A stretch of DNA of 56,698 bases from Brevibacillus porteri (GCF_003013475.1 NZ_PXZO01000073.1:1-56698), one strand, 5' to 3'. Shown: positions 33,896 through 42,780, counted from the first letter of the stretch. Made by a program: numbers and translations. The notes: generated by a model not told the origin, from the letters alone.

Positions 33896-34402
33896 TTACT
33901 TCGTGACGGAGTAACCTTCTACTCGGAAAAATACATGGTCACCAATATCTTCTCGTTCTACGATCTTGGCCTTGCCACCCCAACCTGTGTAATACTTTTC
34001 GTTAGACGTTGTATTTTTTTGGAATACTTTAACACCATTAAACCATAGGCAGGTTCCGATTGGATTATCTTGATCACTCAGATTTTGCGCAATATCCAAT
34101 GAGTCTTTCCAAGCTTTACTTTTAAGAACTGGCTTCAGCATCTGATCGGATTCCGCACCATTAAACTGACCAGGGTGGAGAATCACAGACTCAAAAGTGG
34201 CTTTTTTCCCAAATTCTTTATGATGCGGAGCCTTATTTCTCACTAATTCTTTACGATTCTGAATTACGAAAGCAACTCCTCGTTTTCCTTCCTTTGATTC
34301 TGTACTCGCTTCAGCGTAAATAATGCGTGCTAGTAAATCTACACTATCACGACCTTCTAACTCATCGTAATTTTCCAATGGTTCACCGTATGGATATGCC
34401 AT
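33896..34402 (-). CDS. Cell wall hydrolase, SleB-type (Hydrolase_2)
   Basis: 168 aa. LLARIIYAEASTESKEGKRG with VAFVIQNR is the catalytic block of SleB/CwlJ hydrolases, and the Glu of YAEA is the expected catalytic residue. No signal peptide or LysM/PG-binding domain, unlike SleB, so it is CwlJ-like or a phage endolysin that exits through the holin. It degrades spore-cortex or cell-wall glycan (known for the family). Located inside the putative sigK element. Confidence 0.85.
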   Translation of the reverse strand: MAYPYGEPLENYDELEGRDSVDLLARIIYAEASTESKEGKRGVAFVIQNRKELVRNKAPHHKEFGKKATFESVILHPGQFNGAESDQMLKPVLKSKAWKDSLDIAQNLSDQDNPIGTCLWFNGVKVFQKNTTSNEKYYTGWGGKAKIVEREDIGDHVFFRVEGYSVTK

Positions 34403-34525
34403 GTTTCATTTCTCCCTTATTGTGTGATAAGCAACTTTTTTTGACCGGTCATCGTCGCTTTCACCTATCTAGGAAAAAAACAGGGGTAAAACGGAACAGC
34501 TTTGCAAAAAAAAGTAAAGAATTTT

Positions 34526-34741
34526 TCATCCCCTGATTTTCTCAATAAACCGTGTCGTAATCTCCTGAACTCCCTCTTCTTTTGGGAGCTTGAGAAAACC
34601 CGCTAAGTTGTGAATTTCAGGTTGCATTTCTTCTAAGACTTTGAGTAACGCTTCATTGTCTCCAGATTTTGCTCGTTCGACCATTAAACTGAATGCGTAA
34701 TTACATAATGGTGTAGTTTCTTTAGGCTTCGATTTTTGCAT
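34526..34741 (-). CDS. Helix-turn-helix domain protein (HTH_16 type)
   Basis: 71 aa. The pattern FSLMVERAKSGDNEALLKVLEEMQPEI with IHNLAGFLKLPKEEGVQEI matches HTH_16 domain proteins that accompany small phage or conjugative-element sigma factors. It overlaps the end of the sigma-like gene by 58 bases in another frame. AGAGGCGTGA precedes the ATG. Probably a regulator or sigma partner. Confidence 0.7.
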   Translation of the reverse strand: MQKSKPKETTPLCNYAFSLMVERAKSGDNEALLKVLEEMQPEIHNLAGFLKLPKEEGVQEITTRFIEKIRG

Positions 34742-35016
34742 TGATTCACGCCTCTTTCTCCCATATTTAGTTCTTCTCCGACCTCTTTTGCTGTGAAGCC
34801 TTCTAAGACGATCTTGCGGATAACGTGCCTTTCCTTTTCATTGGATAGTTGCCGTAACAACTCTTCAACAAAAAGGCTTCCGTCGTGATTAACCGTGCCC
34901 AGATGCCTTCCAAAGTCGTCCAGAATCGGGCATTCATTACGCAGCCTCTTTCTTTCTCGATAGTTCAGGTTCCAGGCAATGCGTCGCAAAATTGTTCTGC
35001 ATTCCTCTTTCGTCAA
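34684..35016 (-). CDS. Small sigma-70 family factor (region 4 type)
   Basis: 110 aa. The C-terminal half (EKERHVIRKIVLEGFTAKEV, GEELNMGERGVNQCKNRSLKKL) is a sigma-70 region 4 helix-turn-helix. The N-terminal half is short with a partial region 2-like helix. TTG 35016 follows AGGTGA. With the overlapping HTH_16 gene it is a likely regulator of late phage genes, by analogy with Xpf/UviA-type factors. Confidence 0.7.
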   Translation of the reverse strand: MTKEECRTILRRIAWNLNYRERKRLRNECPILDDFGRHLGTVNHDGSLFVEELLRQLSNEKERHVIRKIVLEGFTAKEVGEELNMGERGVNQCKNRSLKKLHHYVITHSV

Positions 35017-35176
35017 ACGCTCACCTACTTTTTAAGAGTTTCGCAACCACAAAACCAAAAACAGGATCGTACGTTCGCTTTTCAAACAAAAAATAAACGT
35101 GCCAGATTCACACTGGCACGTCTCGATCTACTGTATCCATTTTACTAAATAATCCAGCTTCCTTGCTGATTCCTCC

Positions 35177-35275
35177 TGTAATGTAAACTTTTGTAAGTAA
35201 GTGTATTGTTAAATGCTTTCAAATTGCATTTTAAGACAAATAAAACAGCCCTCCCCGGATCGCTCCAAAGTAGGG
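35177..35275. repeat. Imperfect direct repeat, left copy, with terminator hairpin
   Basis: Shares TGTAAACTTyTGTAAG and then AGCCCTCCCCrrGATyGCTC...AGGGCT with the copy at 36768. The hairpin followed by GTTTTATTT on the minus strand probably ends the RCC1 gene. Confidence 0.65.
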
Positions 35276-35305
35276 CTTCGTTAATTTAGTAATCTTTGAA
35301 ATGAT

Positions 35306-36454
35306 TTATTGTCCTAAAACTTGAATTGGTTGTTTTTTGTTATTTTTGGTTCCATCTCCAATTTGTCCCCAAGGATTGCCTCCCCATCCGAAAGCAGCTC
35401 CTTCCGCACTTACCCCCAAAGAATGAACATTTCCAGACGATAAAGTTTTATAACCCTTTAAGTTAGTAATTTCAACCGGTAAGGAGTAATTAGTTATCTC
35501 TCCATTACCAAATCCTCCATGTCCATTGGAGCCCCACGCCCATATTGTTCCATCCTCTTTTTTGGCAAAAGAATAATATCTACCAGCTTCAACTTCTGTT
35601 ACATTCTCAAGATTCATAACTTGTACTGGAGTATATTGGGTGGTCTTATTATTTATACCTAATTGTTCATATGAATTCTCTCCCCAAGCCCATACTGTCC
35701 CATCACTTTTCAAGGCCAAGGAATAATTGTAACCTGCTGAAATATCAATAATATCCGTCATCCCTTCGATCTGCACAGGTACCTTTGAATTATAAGTACT
35801 TTTCCCCAGACCAGATTGGCCATATTGATTATCTCCCCAAGACCATACAGTTCCATCATTTTTTAAAGCAAGTGAATGGAAACTCCCTGCTTTGATTTTT
35901 TTTACATCATCAAGATTTGCAACCTCAACAGGAATCTTAGAAGCTTTAGTTAAAGCTTTGTCGCCTAGCCCTAGTTCATGTTTCCCCCAAGCCCATACCG
36001 TTCCGTTCTCTTTCAAAGCCAAGTTAAATTCAGATCCCGCTGTGATATCTTTTACTTCATTAAGTCCTTCAATTTGAGCAGGTACAGTTATGGTGCTTCC
36101 ATTTGCACTACCAACTTGCCACTGTCCATTAGCTCCCCAAGCCCATACCGTTCCATCTTTCTTTAATGCCAGTGAGTGTGATCCAGAACCTGCATCAATC
36201 TTTATAACATTACCTAGTTCAGACACTTGTTTTGGGACTGTACTCTCTTTAGTGGAGCCATCCCCTAATTGTCCGAATAAATTATGCCCCCAAGCCCATA
36301 CTGTTCCATCTGATTTAAGAGCAAGTGAGTGATAACTACCAGCACTTACTAACTCAATCTTTTCGTGATCTTCACATGCAAATGCTTGTCCTACAGGCAT
36401 CAACAGCAAAGCGGAAACTAGAAGACTTACTGATAATTTTTTGATCTTTTTCAT
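35306..36454 (-). CDS. Secreted RCC1-repeat beta-propeller protein
   Basis: 382 aa. Signal peptide (VSLLVSALLLMPVGQAFA) then about seven RCC1 repeats, each with AGxxHSLALKxDGTVWAWGxNxxGQLG. These fold into a seven-bladed propeller. Bacterial members are secreted and of unknown role, possibly adhesion or ligand binding. AAGGGGATAATC precedes the ATG. The gene lies between two imperfect direct repeats, so it looks like a transferred cargo unit. Confidence 0.88.
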   Translation of the reverse strand: MKKIKKLSVSLLVSALLLMPVGQAFACEDHEKIELVSAGSYHSLALKSDGTVWAWGHNLFGQLGDGSTKESTVPKQVSELGNVIKIDAGSGSHSLALKKDGTVWAWGANGQWQVGSANGSTITVPAQIEGLNEVKDITAGSEFNLALKENGTVWAWGKHELGLGDKALTKASKIPVEVANLDDVKKIKAGSFHSLALKNDGTVWSWGDNQYGQSGLGKSTYNSKVPVQIEGMTDIIDISAGYNYSLALKSDGTVWAWGENSYEQLGINNKTTQYTPVQVMNLENVTEVEAGRYYSFAKKEDGTIWAWGSNGHGGFGNGEITNYSLPVEITNLKGYKTLSSGNVHSLGVSAEGAAFGWGGNPWGQIGDGTKNNKKQPIQVLGQ

Positions 36455-36851
36455 GATTATCCCCTTTTAGTTATGATTTAACACTTTTTAAGTTTATTTA
36501 AAGTGTTTGAAAATGTCAAATTTTTCCATTTTAATGATAATTTGTATATATCTTGATATTACTAGTATAAATTCTTTAAACATCATAATTAAGCAACGCT
36601 TTCAAAGTTCTTAGAATTTCTTCCTCCTCTCAGTGAATCTGCTTTGAAATGTGCTACATCCCTCGCTTTCAATTCTGGGCTTTATGTTGTATAAACTCCT
36701 GCTGCCCAAGTTATTGAGTTTCTATTTTTATTTTACCGATTATTTTTTTTCTAACCGAAAACTCCGGAAGTGTAAACTTCTGTAAGCTTGTGTCCTTAGA
36801 GATATGTTATAGCCCTCCCCAAGATTGCTCTCCAAAGGAGGGCTGTTCCTA
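36455..36851. other. 397-base AT-rich gap
   Basis: Upstream region of the RCC1 gene plus the right direct repeat. No gene recognised on either strand. Confidence 0.6.
36768..36850. repeat. Imperfect direct repeat, right copy, with hairpin
   Basis: TGTAAACTTCTGTAAG then AGCCCTCCCC...GGAGGGCT. The hairpin lies just downstream of the small membrane protein gene, so it may end the prophage late operon. Confidence 0.65.
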
Positions 36852-36998
36852 TTAGAATGCAGCTAATAGTAATTCAAAAGCCTTCTGGATCGCCTGAACT
36901 TGCTCATCTGACAAAAACCCGTAGCCTGCCCCAATAATTGCAAGAACTCCCCCAACGAGCATCAATACACCCTGTTTCTTCTTGTTTGTTTTATCCAT
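36852..36998 (-). CDS. Small membrane protein of the lysis module
   Basis: 48 aa. A short basic N-terminus (TNKKKQ), one membrane segment (GVLMLVGGVLAIIGAGYGFL), then an amphipathic helix (SDEQVQAIQKAFELLLAAF). ATG 36998 has GAGAGG upstream and the gene directly follows the amidase. Possibly a holin accessory. It is the last gene of the late operon. Confidence 0.65.
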   Translation of the reverse strand: MDKTNKKKQGVLMLVGGVLAIIGAGYGFLSDEQVQAIQKAFELLLAAF

Positions 36999-37003
36999 GA
37001 AAC

Positions 37004-37810
37004 TCATCCTCTCAATTTTACTGTATTTGTACTACCATCCCACTCAATCTGTAGACAAAGCGCGGCAGCCAGCTCACGAGCTGGAGCATAAGCCGAACCC
37101 GTTAAGATCTGTTCATTTAGGTCTTTGCCATTAACGCGAACGTCCTTCGTCTGTTCAATCCACTCCACTTTTCCACCTGCAGCATTTGCAACCGCTCTTA
37201 CAGGTAGCATGGATACACCATCCTGTAGGAAACCAGTCCCTGATAACAGCGAGCCATTCAGGCTGATTGCAACCGGGACTTGCTTTGGCTTATCCACTTT
37301 ACCCACAGCTTTTTGCAAGAATTGTGAGTAATTTGTTCGGAATGTACCCATCGGGAATGCAGGACAGTTTTTCGATGCATAGCCGGGGTACTCCTGGTGA
37401 CCAAACACCTGCTTCATGGTAGGAATCTGTACCTGCAGATGCTGGATCAGGCGATTCGCCGCATCAAGTTGTGCTGCTGTTGGTTGCTGTGTCCGGAAAT
37501 CACCTACAAGACAAATGCCTAGCGCATGACGGTTGCTATTGCCAACATGGTAGGAGATTACCTCTGGTTCATTGCACCAGTAAATAACACCGTCTTTTTG
37601 GATCACAAAATGATAAGCAATGCCCGGCCATCCGTTAGTGCCTACATGATAGCGAGCAAATGCCTCCGGTGATCCGCTCAAGGTAGCCGAATGATGGATG
37701 GCTGCCGATCGGATGTCAGTCAGCTTACGCCTTCCATACCTTAGTGTTTTGTGTCGTGGCAAAGAGGCGCGAACGTCAACGACACGCGCACCTGGAATCG
37801 TCAAATTCAT
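37004..37810 (-). CDS. N-acetylmuramoyl-L-alanine amidase with stalk domain (endolysin)
   Basis: 268 aa. Residues about 25-165 are an Amidase_2/PGRP domain (AIHHSATLSGSPEAFARYH, GHQEYPGYASKNCPAF), with zinc-binding His residues. The C-terminal 90 residues are a copper amine oxidase N-like stalk domain (SMLPVRAVANAAGGKVEW, APARELAAALCLQIEW), common in Bacillales wall proteins. No signal peptide, in keeping with holin-dependent release. It matches CwlA in the same position of B. subtilis skin. Confidence 0.9.
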   Translation of the reverse strand: MNLTIPGARVVDVRASLPRHKTLRYGRRKLTDIRSAAIHHSATLSGSPEAFARYHVGTNGWPGIAYHFVIQKDGVIYWCNEPEVISYHVGNSNRHALGICLVGDFRTQQPTAAQLDAANRLIQHLQVQIPTMKQVFGHQEYPGYASKNCPAFPMGTFRTNYSQFLQKAVGKVDKPKQVPVAISLNGSLLSGTGFLQDGVSMLPVRAVANAAGGKVEWIEQTKDVRVNGKDLNEQILTGSAYAPARELAAALCLQIEWDGSTNTVKLRG

Positions 37811-37812
37811 TC

Positions 37813-38271
37813 TTATTTTGTCTCCTTTCGTGCAGCACGCTCAGTCTTGGCTTTGATCTCCGAACCGACCAAATTTACGACCGACTTCGGCACAGGCCAA
37901 CCTGCTCGGTGTGCATTCGCTGTGAGGCTGTTCCATGTATGATAGAGTAGACCGAATGTGACGCCATAAAACAGAAAACCGGGTGTGCCCATCACCCGAT
38001 CCAGCAAATTTGCTACGGCCGGCAATGCAAAAAGAAACAGCGACCGTGGGATTCGGGAAAGGCCATAATCAGACGAGTAGGTATGGTCCTTTTTCGCTGC
38101 GGAAATACCAGTGATCCAATCGAGTGAAATCATAAGAAAAAGCACGATTAAAATATCGAGCCGCCCCTTTCCATAGAGGTACTGGAATATCGGGGTAAGA
38201 AACACTCCCGTGGTTGCTGCTATTCCGTTTGCCGGGGTAACTACGTTCTCTAAACTCTGTAAAAACTTCAT
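37813..38271 (-). CDS. Phage holin family 4 (TcdE/UtxA-like)
   Basis: 152 aa. Three to four membrane segments. DILIVLFLMISLDWITGISAAKK is the holin_4 signature, and the tail is basic (IKAKTERAARKETK). Forms lesions that let the amidase reach the wall. Starts upstream of, and is almost contiguous with, the amidase gene. Confidence 0.88.
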   Translation of the reverse strand: MKFLQSLENVVTPANGIAATTGVFLTPIFQYLYGKGRLDILIVLFLMISLDWITGISAAKKDHTYSSDYGLSRIPRSLFLFALPAVANLLDRVMGTPGFLFYGVTFGLLYHTWNSLTANAHRAGWPVPKSVVNLVGSEIKAKTERAARKETK

Positions 38272-38368
38272 CAGCTCATCTTCCTCCTCACCCCCCTCGG
38301 GGCAACAAAAATAGCCCCGCTAGGAACGAAGCTTACTCAAGGTCTTGTTGAAATAAAAAATCACCAAC

Positions 38369-38506
38369 CTAGAATTCTTGGTTAGTGATTTGCTTGAATT
38401 CTTCCGGGGAGATTTCTCCGAAAGGATTTGATGTTGTTTTTACAGCCAGTCGCAACTTCTCAGCTGTGACCCACTTCATGCTAAATGCCACTGACCAAAA
38501 TGCCAT
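38369..38506 (-). CDS. XkdX family phage protein
   Basis: 45 aa. FWSVAFSMKWVTAEKLRLAV and EISPEEFKQIT match the short XkdX proteins that follow tail fibre genes in PBSX and skin (YqcE). GGAGGTGGTAACTG precedes it and its ATG overlaps the stop of the preceding gene (TGATG). Function unknown. Confidence 0.78.
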   Translation of the reverse strand: MAFWSVAFSMKWVTAEKLRLAVKTTSNPFGEISPEEFKQITNQEF

Positions 38507-38700
38507 CAGTTACCACCTCCTTTCAACTGGATTAGCTCCAGTTTTACCATGGCCAGCTGCTCCCCCATTGTTTGGATTAACGCATCCTTTTGGATATTGC
38601 TAATTTTGAGTGTGGAAAGCTCCTGTCCCATTGTCATAACTGGATCTGTTTGTTGCTGTTCCCTAATCACTGAGATAGCCTTCTTATTTTGCATATCCAT
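38506..38700 (-). CDS. Small coiled-coil phage protein
   Basis: 64 aa. Heptad-like segment LSTLKISNIQKDALIQTMGEQLAMVKLELIQLK suggests a coiled coil, possibly of the tail tip or baseplate. Starts in the stop of the tail fibre gene (TAATG) and ends in the XkdX start (TGATG), so translation is coupled both ways. GGAGGTG lies inside the end of the fibre gene. Confidence 0.68.
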   Translation of the reverse strand: MDMQNKKAISVIREQQQTDPVMTMGQELSTLKISNIQKDALIQTMGEQLAMVKLELIQLKGGGN

Positions 38701-40886
38701 TAATCGAAAGCACCTCCGTAGCCGCTCATTCTGACTCGCTCTGTTGCTGTTCCCTTGGCAAGAATGACCCATAGATTGATTGCCCAATTTGCGGCAGTCT
38801 TCGTTTTATTTGTAAAGAGATAACCCCGATTTCCCTTTACCGCACCCGTGCAGTCTTCCCATGTTGGAACAGCATCCAAGTAGTTATTACAAACTTTCAC
38901 ACTTTCAATTGACGAGCCTTCTGGTAAATATCTCTCAAGTGTCACTAGTACACGTAACGGCATACCGTCTAATGTGAAGTCTGCTTTAATATCTGGATTT
39001 CCGTACTCTAGCATAAATTCGATATGAGTCTCTTTTCGGGTAAATGTGAAAATTCGCTCGGATGAGATTCCTGCGCTGTCCGTGGCAACGATCTTGATTT
39101 GATGCTGTACATCCAAATCCAATCGAATCCAAGCGTCATGACTGATTTCTACCGTGTATTGCTGCCCTGCCACACCTTGGAACGACCTGATTTGTTTCCC
39201 GTTCAGGTACTCGCTAAAAGTGAAATTGTTGCCTTCTGGATCGGTGGCAGAATACTTCACCGTGGGTGGCTGCATAAAGGAGCCGAGGTCTTTATTCTCG
39301 CCGTCGATTACTGGTGGACGGTTCCAAATGATCCGGAACTTCCGGATAACTTCTGTGCTTTTCCCCTGTTTGTTGTCCTCGGCCCACACTTTTAAGGTGT
39401 GATCCGTATTCTCCGCCAAGTCCGCGCCGACTAGATCGGTTGTGCCAGAGTAGACCCGTTTGTTTTTGTAGGTCAGTGTTTTGGCAAAAGGAATGGCTGT
39501 AGCTCCATCTGATACATTGGAATCTACAGCCAATATGGTTCCGTTATTAATTTGCAGGTAGATCGTAACGGGATCATTGGCGTCAGTATCAGTTACTGAT
39601 CCCTGAATAGTCATTGTGTTGCCTTCCGATAATGTCTGATTTATTGTCGGGTCGGTAAACGGGAACTTTTGTCCAAGTCTTTCTCCAGTGTATTCAGGAT
39701 CGACGTCTATCTTATTGTAAGTATCCTGACTTACTTGGTATATTCGGAATCCGTCAAAATACGCATATTCCCCTTCGTCTGCTGTTACAACCCCCCATAC
39801 AGTGAGTGCATTAGCATTAGCAGTAGCAAGATCAGTAGGAGAAATTTTTACATGAGATGTATTGAATTGGGTACTATCAGTTAGTCTATTACCATCCTTA
39901 TAGACAGAACCGTCAGCCTTGAATGACACCTTACAGAACGCAGAATCAGCATTACCGTTTTTCACATCTACCAGTGCAACGTAGTATTGACTCTTGTCCA
40001 CAAGGGTTAATAAATCTCGACTCCAAAACCCGCCAGTAGCCTTGCTACCATAACCAGAAATTGAATATCTGATACCGTTGTTCCCATATTTCTTATTGTT
40101 TGATTCAAGAGTCAAAGAAATATAAACTGAACTCTTTGTCCATTTACTTGTGTCCTCACAATTGCCATCTGCCCCTAGAAGATTCTCTGGTGGTGAAGTA
40201 AGTTTTAGTGTTGGTGATGTATTTAATGCCTCGAGCACCGGTCGCCATCCACCCATTGCTTGTGAAGATTTAGCTGTATCATTTAAGAATCTAGCTGAGT
40301 AGTAACCTCTTATAACACGACCTGCAGCTGTAGCATCTTGTCCCCATGTATGAGCGTAGAACCAATTCCAATACTGATTATGCGTACCATTCAAATCAGA
40401 GCTATTTTGTGTGTTGTCAAGGTCAGAGCTTGTAGGCACAGGCAATCCACTGATTCCAGCCTCGTTTACAATAATACGGTCCCACTCATTACTCACAGGA
40501 GAACCACCTGCATAATTATCTGACCCTCGTCTGCTAGTCCCCCCTGTAAGTAGTCGTAAAATATATTGTTGACCATCAATCGTAATATTTTTTCCGCTTG
40601 CTAAAACTAGAGAATTTAAGACATCCCACGCAATGCCCCAGAGTATGACCCTATCTGAGATTAGCAATCTTTTTCCGTTGTCGTTAACCTCTCGCCATTG
40701 TATTTTGTAAGCATCATCAGAATCTGTATCTCGTATTTCAATCGACTGATTGCTATACATTGGTATGTTACCACGCCCAGGCGCTCCTGATGGAGTTACG
40801 TAAATATCCCATGGTCTCGTGGGTCTTTCCCTCTTTGTCCCACCTAGATAAAGCGTTCCGAGTTTAATTAGGTCTCCTGTTGCCAT
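38700..40886 (-). CDS. Phage tail fibre / baseplate adhesion protein
   Basis: 728 aa. N-terminal 200 residues are a virion-anchoring type domain (IEIRDTDSDDAYKIQWREVN). About residues 230-380 resemble a carbohydrate-binding jelly roll (NLLGADGNCEDTSKWTKSS, YYVALVDVKN). Then come cadherin/Ig-like repeats (LSEGNTMTIQGSVTDTDAND; PPTVKYSATDPEGNNFTFSE). The C-terminal part is a beta-rich tip. Likely binds the target cell wall. Last large tail gene before the lysis module; GGGAGG precedes the ATG. Confidence 0.75.
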   Translation of the reverse strand: MATGDLIKLGTLYLGGTKRERPTRPWDIYVTPSGAPGRGNIPMYSNQSIEIRDTDSDDAYKIQWREVNDNGKRLLISDRVILWGIAWDVLNSLVLASGKNITIDGQQYILRLLTGGTSRRGSDNYAGGSPVSNEWDRIIVNEAGISGLPVPTSSDLDNTQNSSDLNGTHNQYWNWFYAHTWGQDATAAGRVIRGYYSARFLNDTAKSSQAMGGWRPVLEALNTSPTLKLTSPPENLLGADGNCEDTSKWTKSSVYISLTLESNNKKYGNNGIRYSISGYGSKATGGFWSRDLLTLVDKSQYYVALVDVKNGNADSAFCKVSFKADGSVYKDGNRLTDSTQFNTSHVKISPTDLATANANALTVWGVVTADEGEYAYFDGFRIYQVSQDTYNKIDVDPEYTGERLGQKFPFTDPTINQTLSEGNTMTIQGSVTDTDANDPVTIYLQINNGTILAVDSNVSDGATAIPFAKTLTYKNKRVYSGTTDLVGADLAENTDHTLKVWAEDNKQGKSTEVIRKFRIIWNRPPVIDGENKDLGSFMQPPTVKYSATDPEGNNFTFSEYLNGKQIRSFQGVAGQQYTVEISHDAWIRLDLDVQHQIKIVATDSAGISSERIFTFTRKETHIEFMLEYGNPDIKADFTLDGMPLRVLVTLERYLPEGSSIESVKVCNNYLDAVPTWEDCTGAVKGNRGYLFTNKTKTAANWAINLWVILAKGTATERVRMSGYGGAFD

Positions 40887-40962
40887 TGATACTTGCCTCC
40901 CTTCTGCAAATGGCCGTTATTTGAAGTAATAAAACTCAACTTCAGGTCACCTCCTCCACAAA

Positions 40963-41000
40963 AATACACCCCCGTCCTAAAAATAGATGGGGGGGGTAAT
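40963..41000 (-). terminator. Terminator of the VOC gene
   Basis: ACCCCC...GGGGGT hairpin, TATTTTTG after it on the minus strand. It separates the VOC insert from the tail fibre gene. Confidence 0.6.
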
Positions 41001-41012
41001 ATCAACGTGTTT

Positions 41013-41486
41013 TCAATTTTGACTTGTTGTTTTTACCAACAATTCTTCCCACTCAGGAATTAACAACTTATTTGTAATATGTTTTAAATCATCGGGTACA
41101 ACAACATTACACATCAATTCTAAGCTGTTTCCATCTGGGTCATCAAAATATACTGAAGCATTCCCTAGATACGGACGAACAAATGGTTCAACAGAGTTTC
41201 TCCTCCCAAATGGCACAGCCTTTACTTGAATTGATTCCAACCACTGCAAAGATTGCTTTAGATCGTCATAAGATACCTGAAAAGCAATATGCCGCAAAGA
41301 AGGATGGTAAGGAGTCTGATGCTCTTTCCCTTCCCATAGACCAAGCCAGCTCTTTCCTTCCTCAATCCAAAAGAAGGCAGTTTCATCATCTCGCCAAGCA
41401 AATTTCAGCCCAAGTCTAGTATAAAATTCTATTGAAACTTCCAAGTTTTTCACAGGCAAATGAGCCTCGTACAATCCTTTAATCAA
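41013..41486 (-). CDS. VOC family protein (glyoxalase/bleomycin-resistance/dioxygenase fold)
   Basis: 157 aa. Opens GLYEAHLPVKNLEVSIEFYT and ends ASVYFDDPDGNSLELMC, the two beta-alpha-beta-beta-beta halves with His near 9 and Glu near 125 as metal ligands. Members include fosfomycin-resistance thiol transferases and glyoxalases; which one cannot be told. It interrupts the tail operon between the fibre gene and the baseplate genes, and has its own terminator, so it is cargo (moron). Confidence 0.85.
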   Translation of the reverse strand: MIKGLYEAHLPVKNLEVSIEFYTRLGLKFAWRDDETAFFWIEEGKSWLGLWEGKEHQTPYHPSLRHIAFQVSYDDLKQSLQWLESIQVKAVPFGRRNSVEPFVRPYLGNASVYFDDPDGNSLELMCNVVVPDDLKHITNKLLIPEWEELLVKTTSQN

Positions 41487-41620
41487 GTAACATCACTCCC
41501 ATCCACACGAGTTATTATACTTTTTAATATCATATATTTGCTTATCATCAATTGTAAATAATAATTTTCTAATTATTCCAATGATAATGGCTGTTATTGG
41601 CAGGTTTCCTCATTCTGGAG

Positions 41621-41893
41621 TTACACCTCCAACCGACTTTGAGCCTCGTTATAGTAGCCCCGAATCACCCTGATTGAGCTGATAGTGGACAGGTCATCGT
41701 TAAAATTGTTGTGTACAAATCCGTCAGGCAAGGTGGATTCGATCGTATTCACTCGGACTTTCAGGTTCGAGACATCTGCTTTTAACACCGCAAGCTCTGC
41801 GTGAGCATCCGCAATCCCTCGCTCCCAACGGTTTATGTCATGCTCGGTAACAGGATCGTCATGCTTCCAATCCGTTTTTGCTACATACGACAC
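41621..41893 (-). CDS. Small phage structural protein
   Basis: 90 aa. Opens YVAKTDWKHDDPVTEHDINRW, common in small baseplate-associated proteins of skin-like prophages, followed by a coiled-coil stretch (LAVLKADVSNLKVRVNTIES). Contiguous with the gene upstream. Probably fibre-attachment; specific role unknown. Confidence 0.68.
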   Translation of the reverse strand: MSYVAKTDWKHDDPVTEHDINRWERGIADAHAELAVLKADVSNLKVRVNTIESTLPDGFVHNNFNDDLSTISSIRVIRGYYNEAQSRLEV

Positions 41894-42211
41894 CTACACT
41901 CCTCCTCTCGTTTCAATAACAAAGGTCAGGTTTACAAACTGTGCCCCGTTCATTTCGATAGTCTCTGTTTTCTCAGCAACTACAGCTCCCGTCCGAGTCC
42001 TCAACTTCACATCCGTGATGACTGGCACGCTGGCTACATGTTGAGCAGATACTTGTAGTGCTATCCCGTCTTGAATGCCCGCAATCGGATGTGAGGAAAT
42101 CTCCACAGCCTGTACAGGCACCGAAACTGTCCCGTTTATTAATATGTCGCCGCCAGATACCCTAGCTAGCAAGTCATTCCGAGCGGTTTGCAGATAGCTT
42201 GGCAGGATCAT
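41894..42211 (-). CDS. Phage tail-module protein, unknown
   Basis: 105 aa, mostly beta-strand (LINGTVSVPVQAVEISSHPI, SVPVITDVKLRTRTGAV). Overlaps the XkdU-like gene by 4 bases (ATGA). Position between XkdU and the fibre suggests a baseplate-fibre adaptor. Confidence 0.62.
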   Translation of the reverse strand: MILPSYLQTARNDLLARVSGGDILINGTVSVPVQAVEISSHPIAGIQDGIALQVSAQHVASVPVITDVKLRTRTGAVVAEKTETIEMNGAQFVNLTFVIETRGGV

Positions 42212-42780
42212 TTCACGACCTCCTCATAACGCTTGATTGGTGTCATTCCTACTCGAAACTCATAGACCTTGTGATACTCCTTTATCCCGACAACTAAGAC
42301 GTCTCGCAACTCGATTTTTTCGGACACCACAGGTTCAAAGGCGACACCATTACAATGTACTGGTCTGATCCTCTCAACCGCATGTACCGCGTTCTTTGTA
42401 TCGAATCGATCTTCAATCGGGTAAACGTACCGAATAACCTTCTTCCCGAAATCTTCAACCATCTGGACTTGCTTAAATGCGGATGAACTCAAACCAATTG
42501 CACGTAGCACGCTTGGGGTAAATCCAAGATACGACCAGTGCTTTTGCTGGATGTTTTTGCGCCGTTCTTCAATGCTCAGCAATTGCTTTCTTCCAAAATA
42601 AATCCAATCCCAGACATCCAACCCCCAGGTAGCTGACCATGGGCTAAACTGCTGTAAGATGTCCTCGTGCTGCGTATTGAAAGCATCGATTGCTTCTGCC
42701 GATCCTTCAAAATGGTACTCTGCTACGTCATTCTCGTACCACTGGGGCGGTAACTTGCGTCTATAGCGCTCAGGTATCAT
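42208..42780 (-). CDS. XkdU/YmfQ-like baseplate protein (DUF2313)
   Basis: 190 aa. The N-terminal half (DILQQFSPWSATWGLDVWDW, LSIEERRKNIQQKHWSYLG) matches DUF2313 proteins that follow the baseplate J protein in PBSX-like tails. Overlaps its upstream neighbour by 4 bases. Confidence 0.8.
   Translation of the reverse strand: MIPERYRRKLPPQWYENDVAEYHFEGSAEAIDAFNTQHEDILQQFSPWSATWGLDVWDWIYFGRKQLLSIEERRKNIQQKHWSYLGFTPSVLRAIGLSSSAFKQVQMVEDFGKKVIRYVYPIEDRFDTKNAVHAVERIRPVHCNGVAFEPVVSEKIELRDVLVVGIKEYHKVYEFRVGMTPIKRYEEVVK

Noticed and set aside
35306..36454. RCC1 repeats as a CRISPR or DNA repeat array
   Set aside because: The periodicity of about 50 codons is explained by protein repeats in a good reading frame; no spacer structure.
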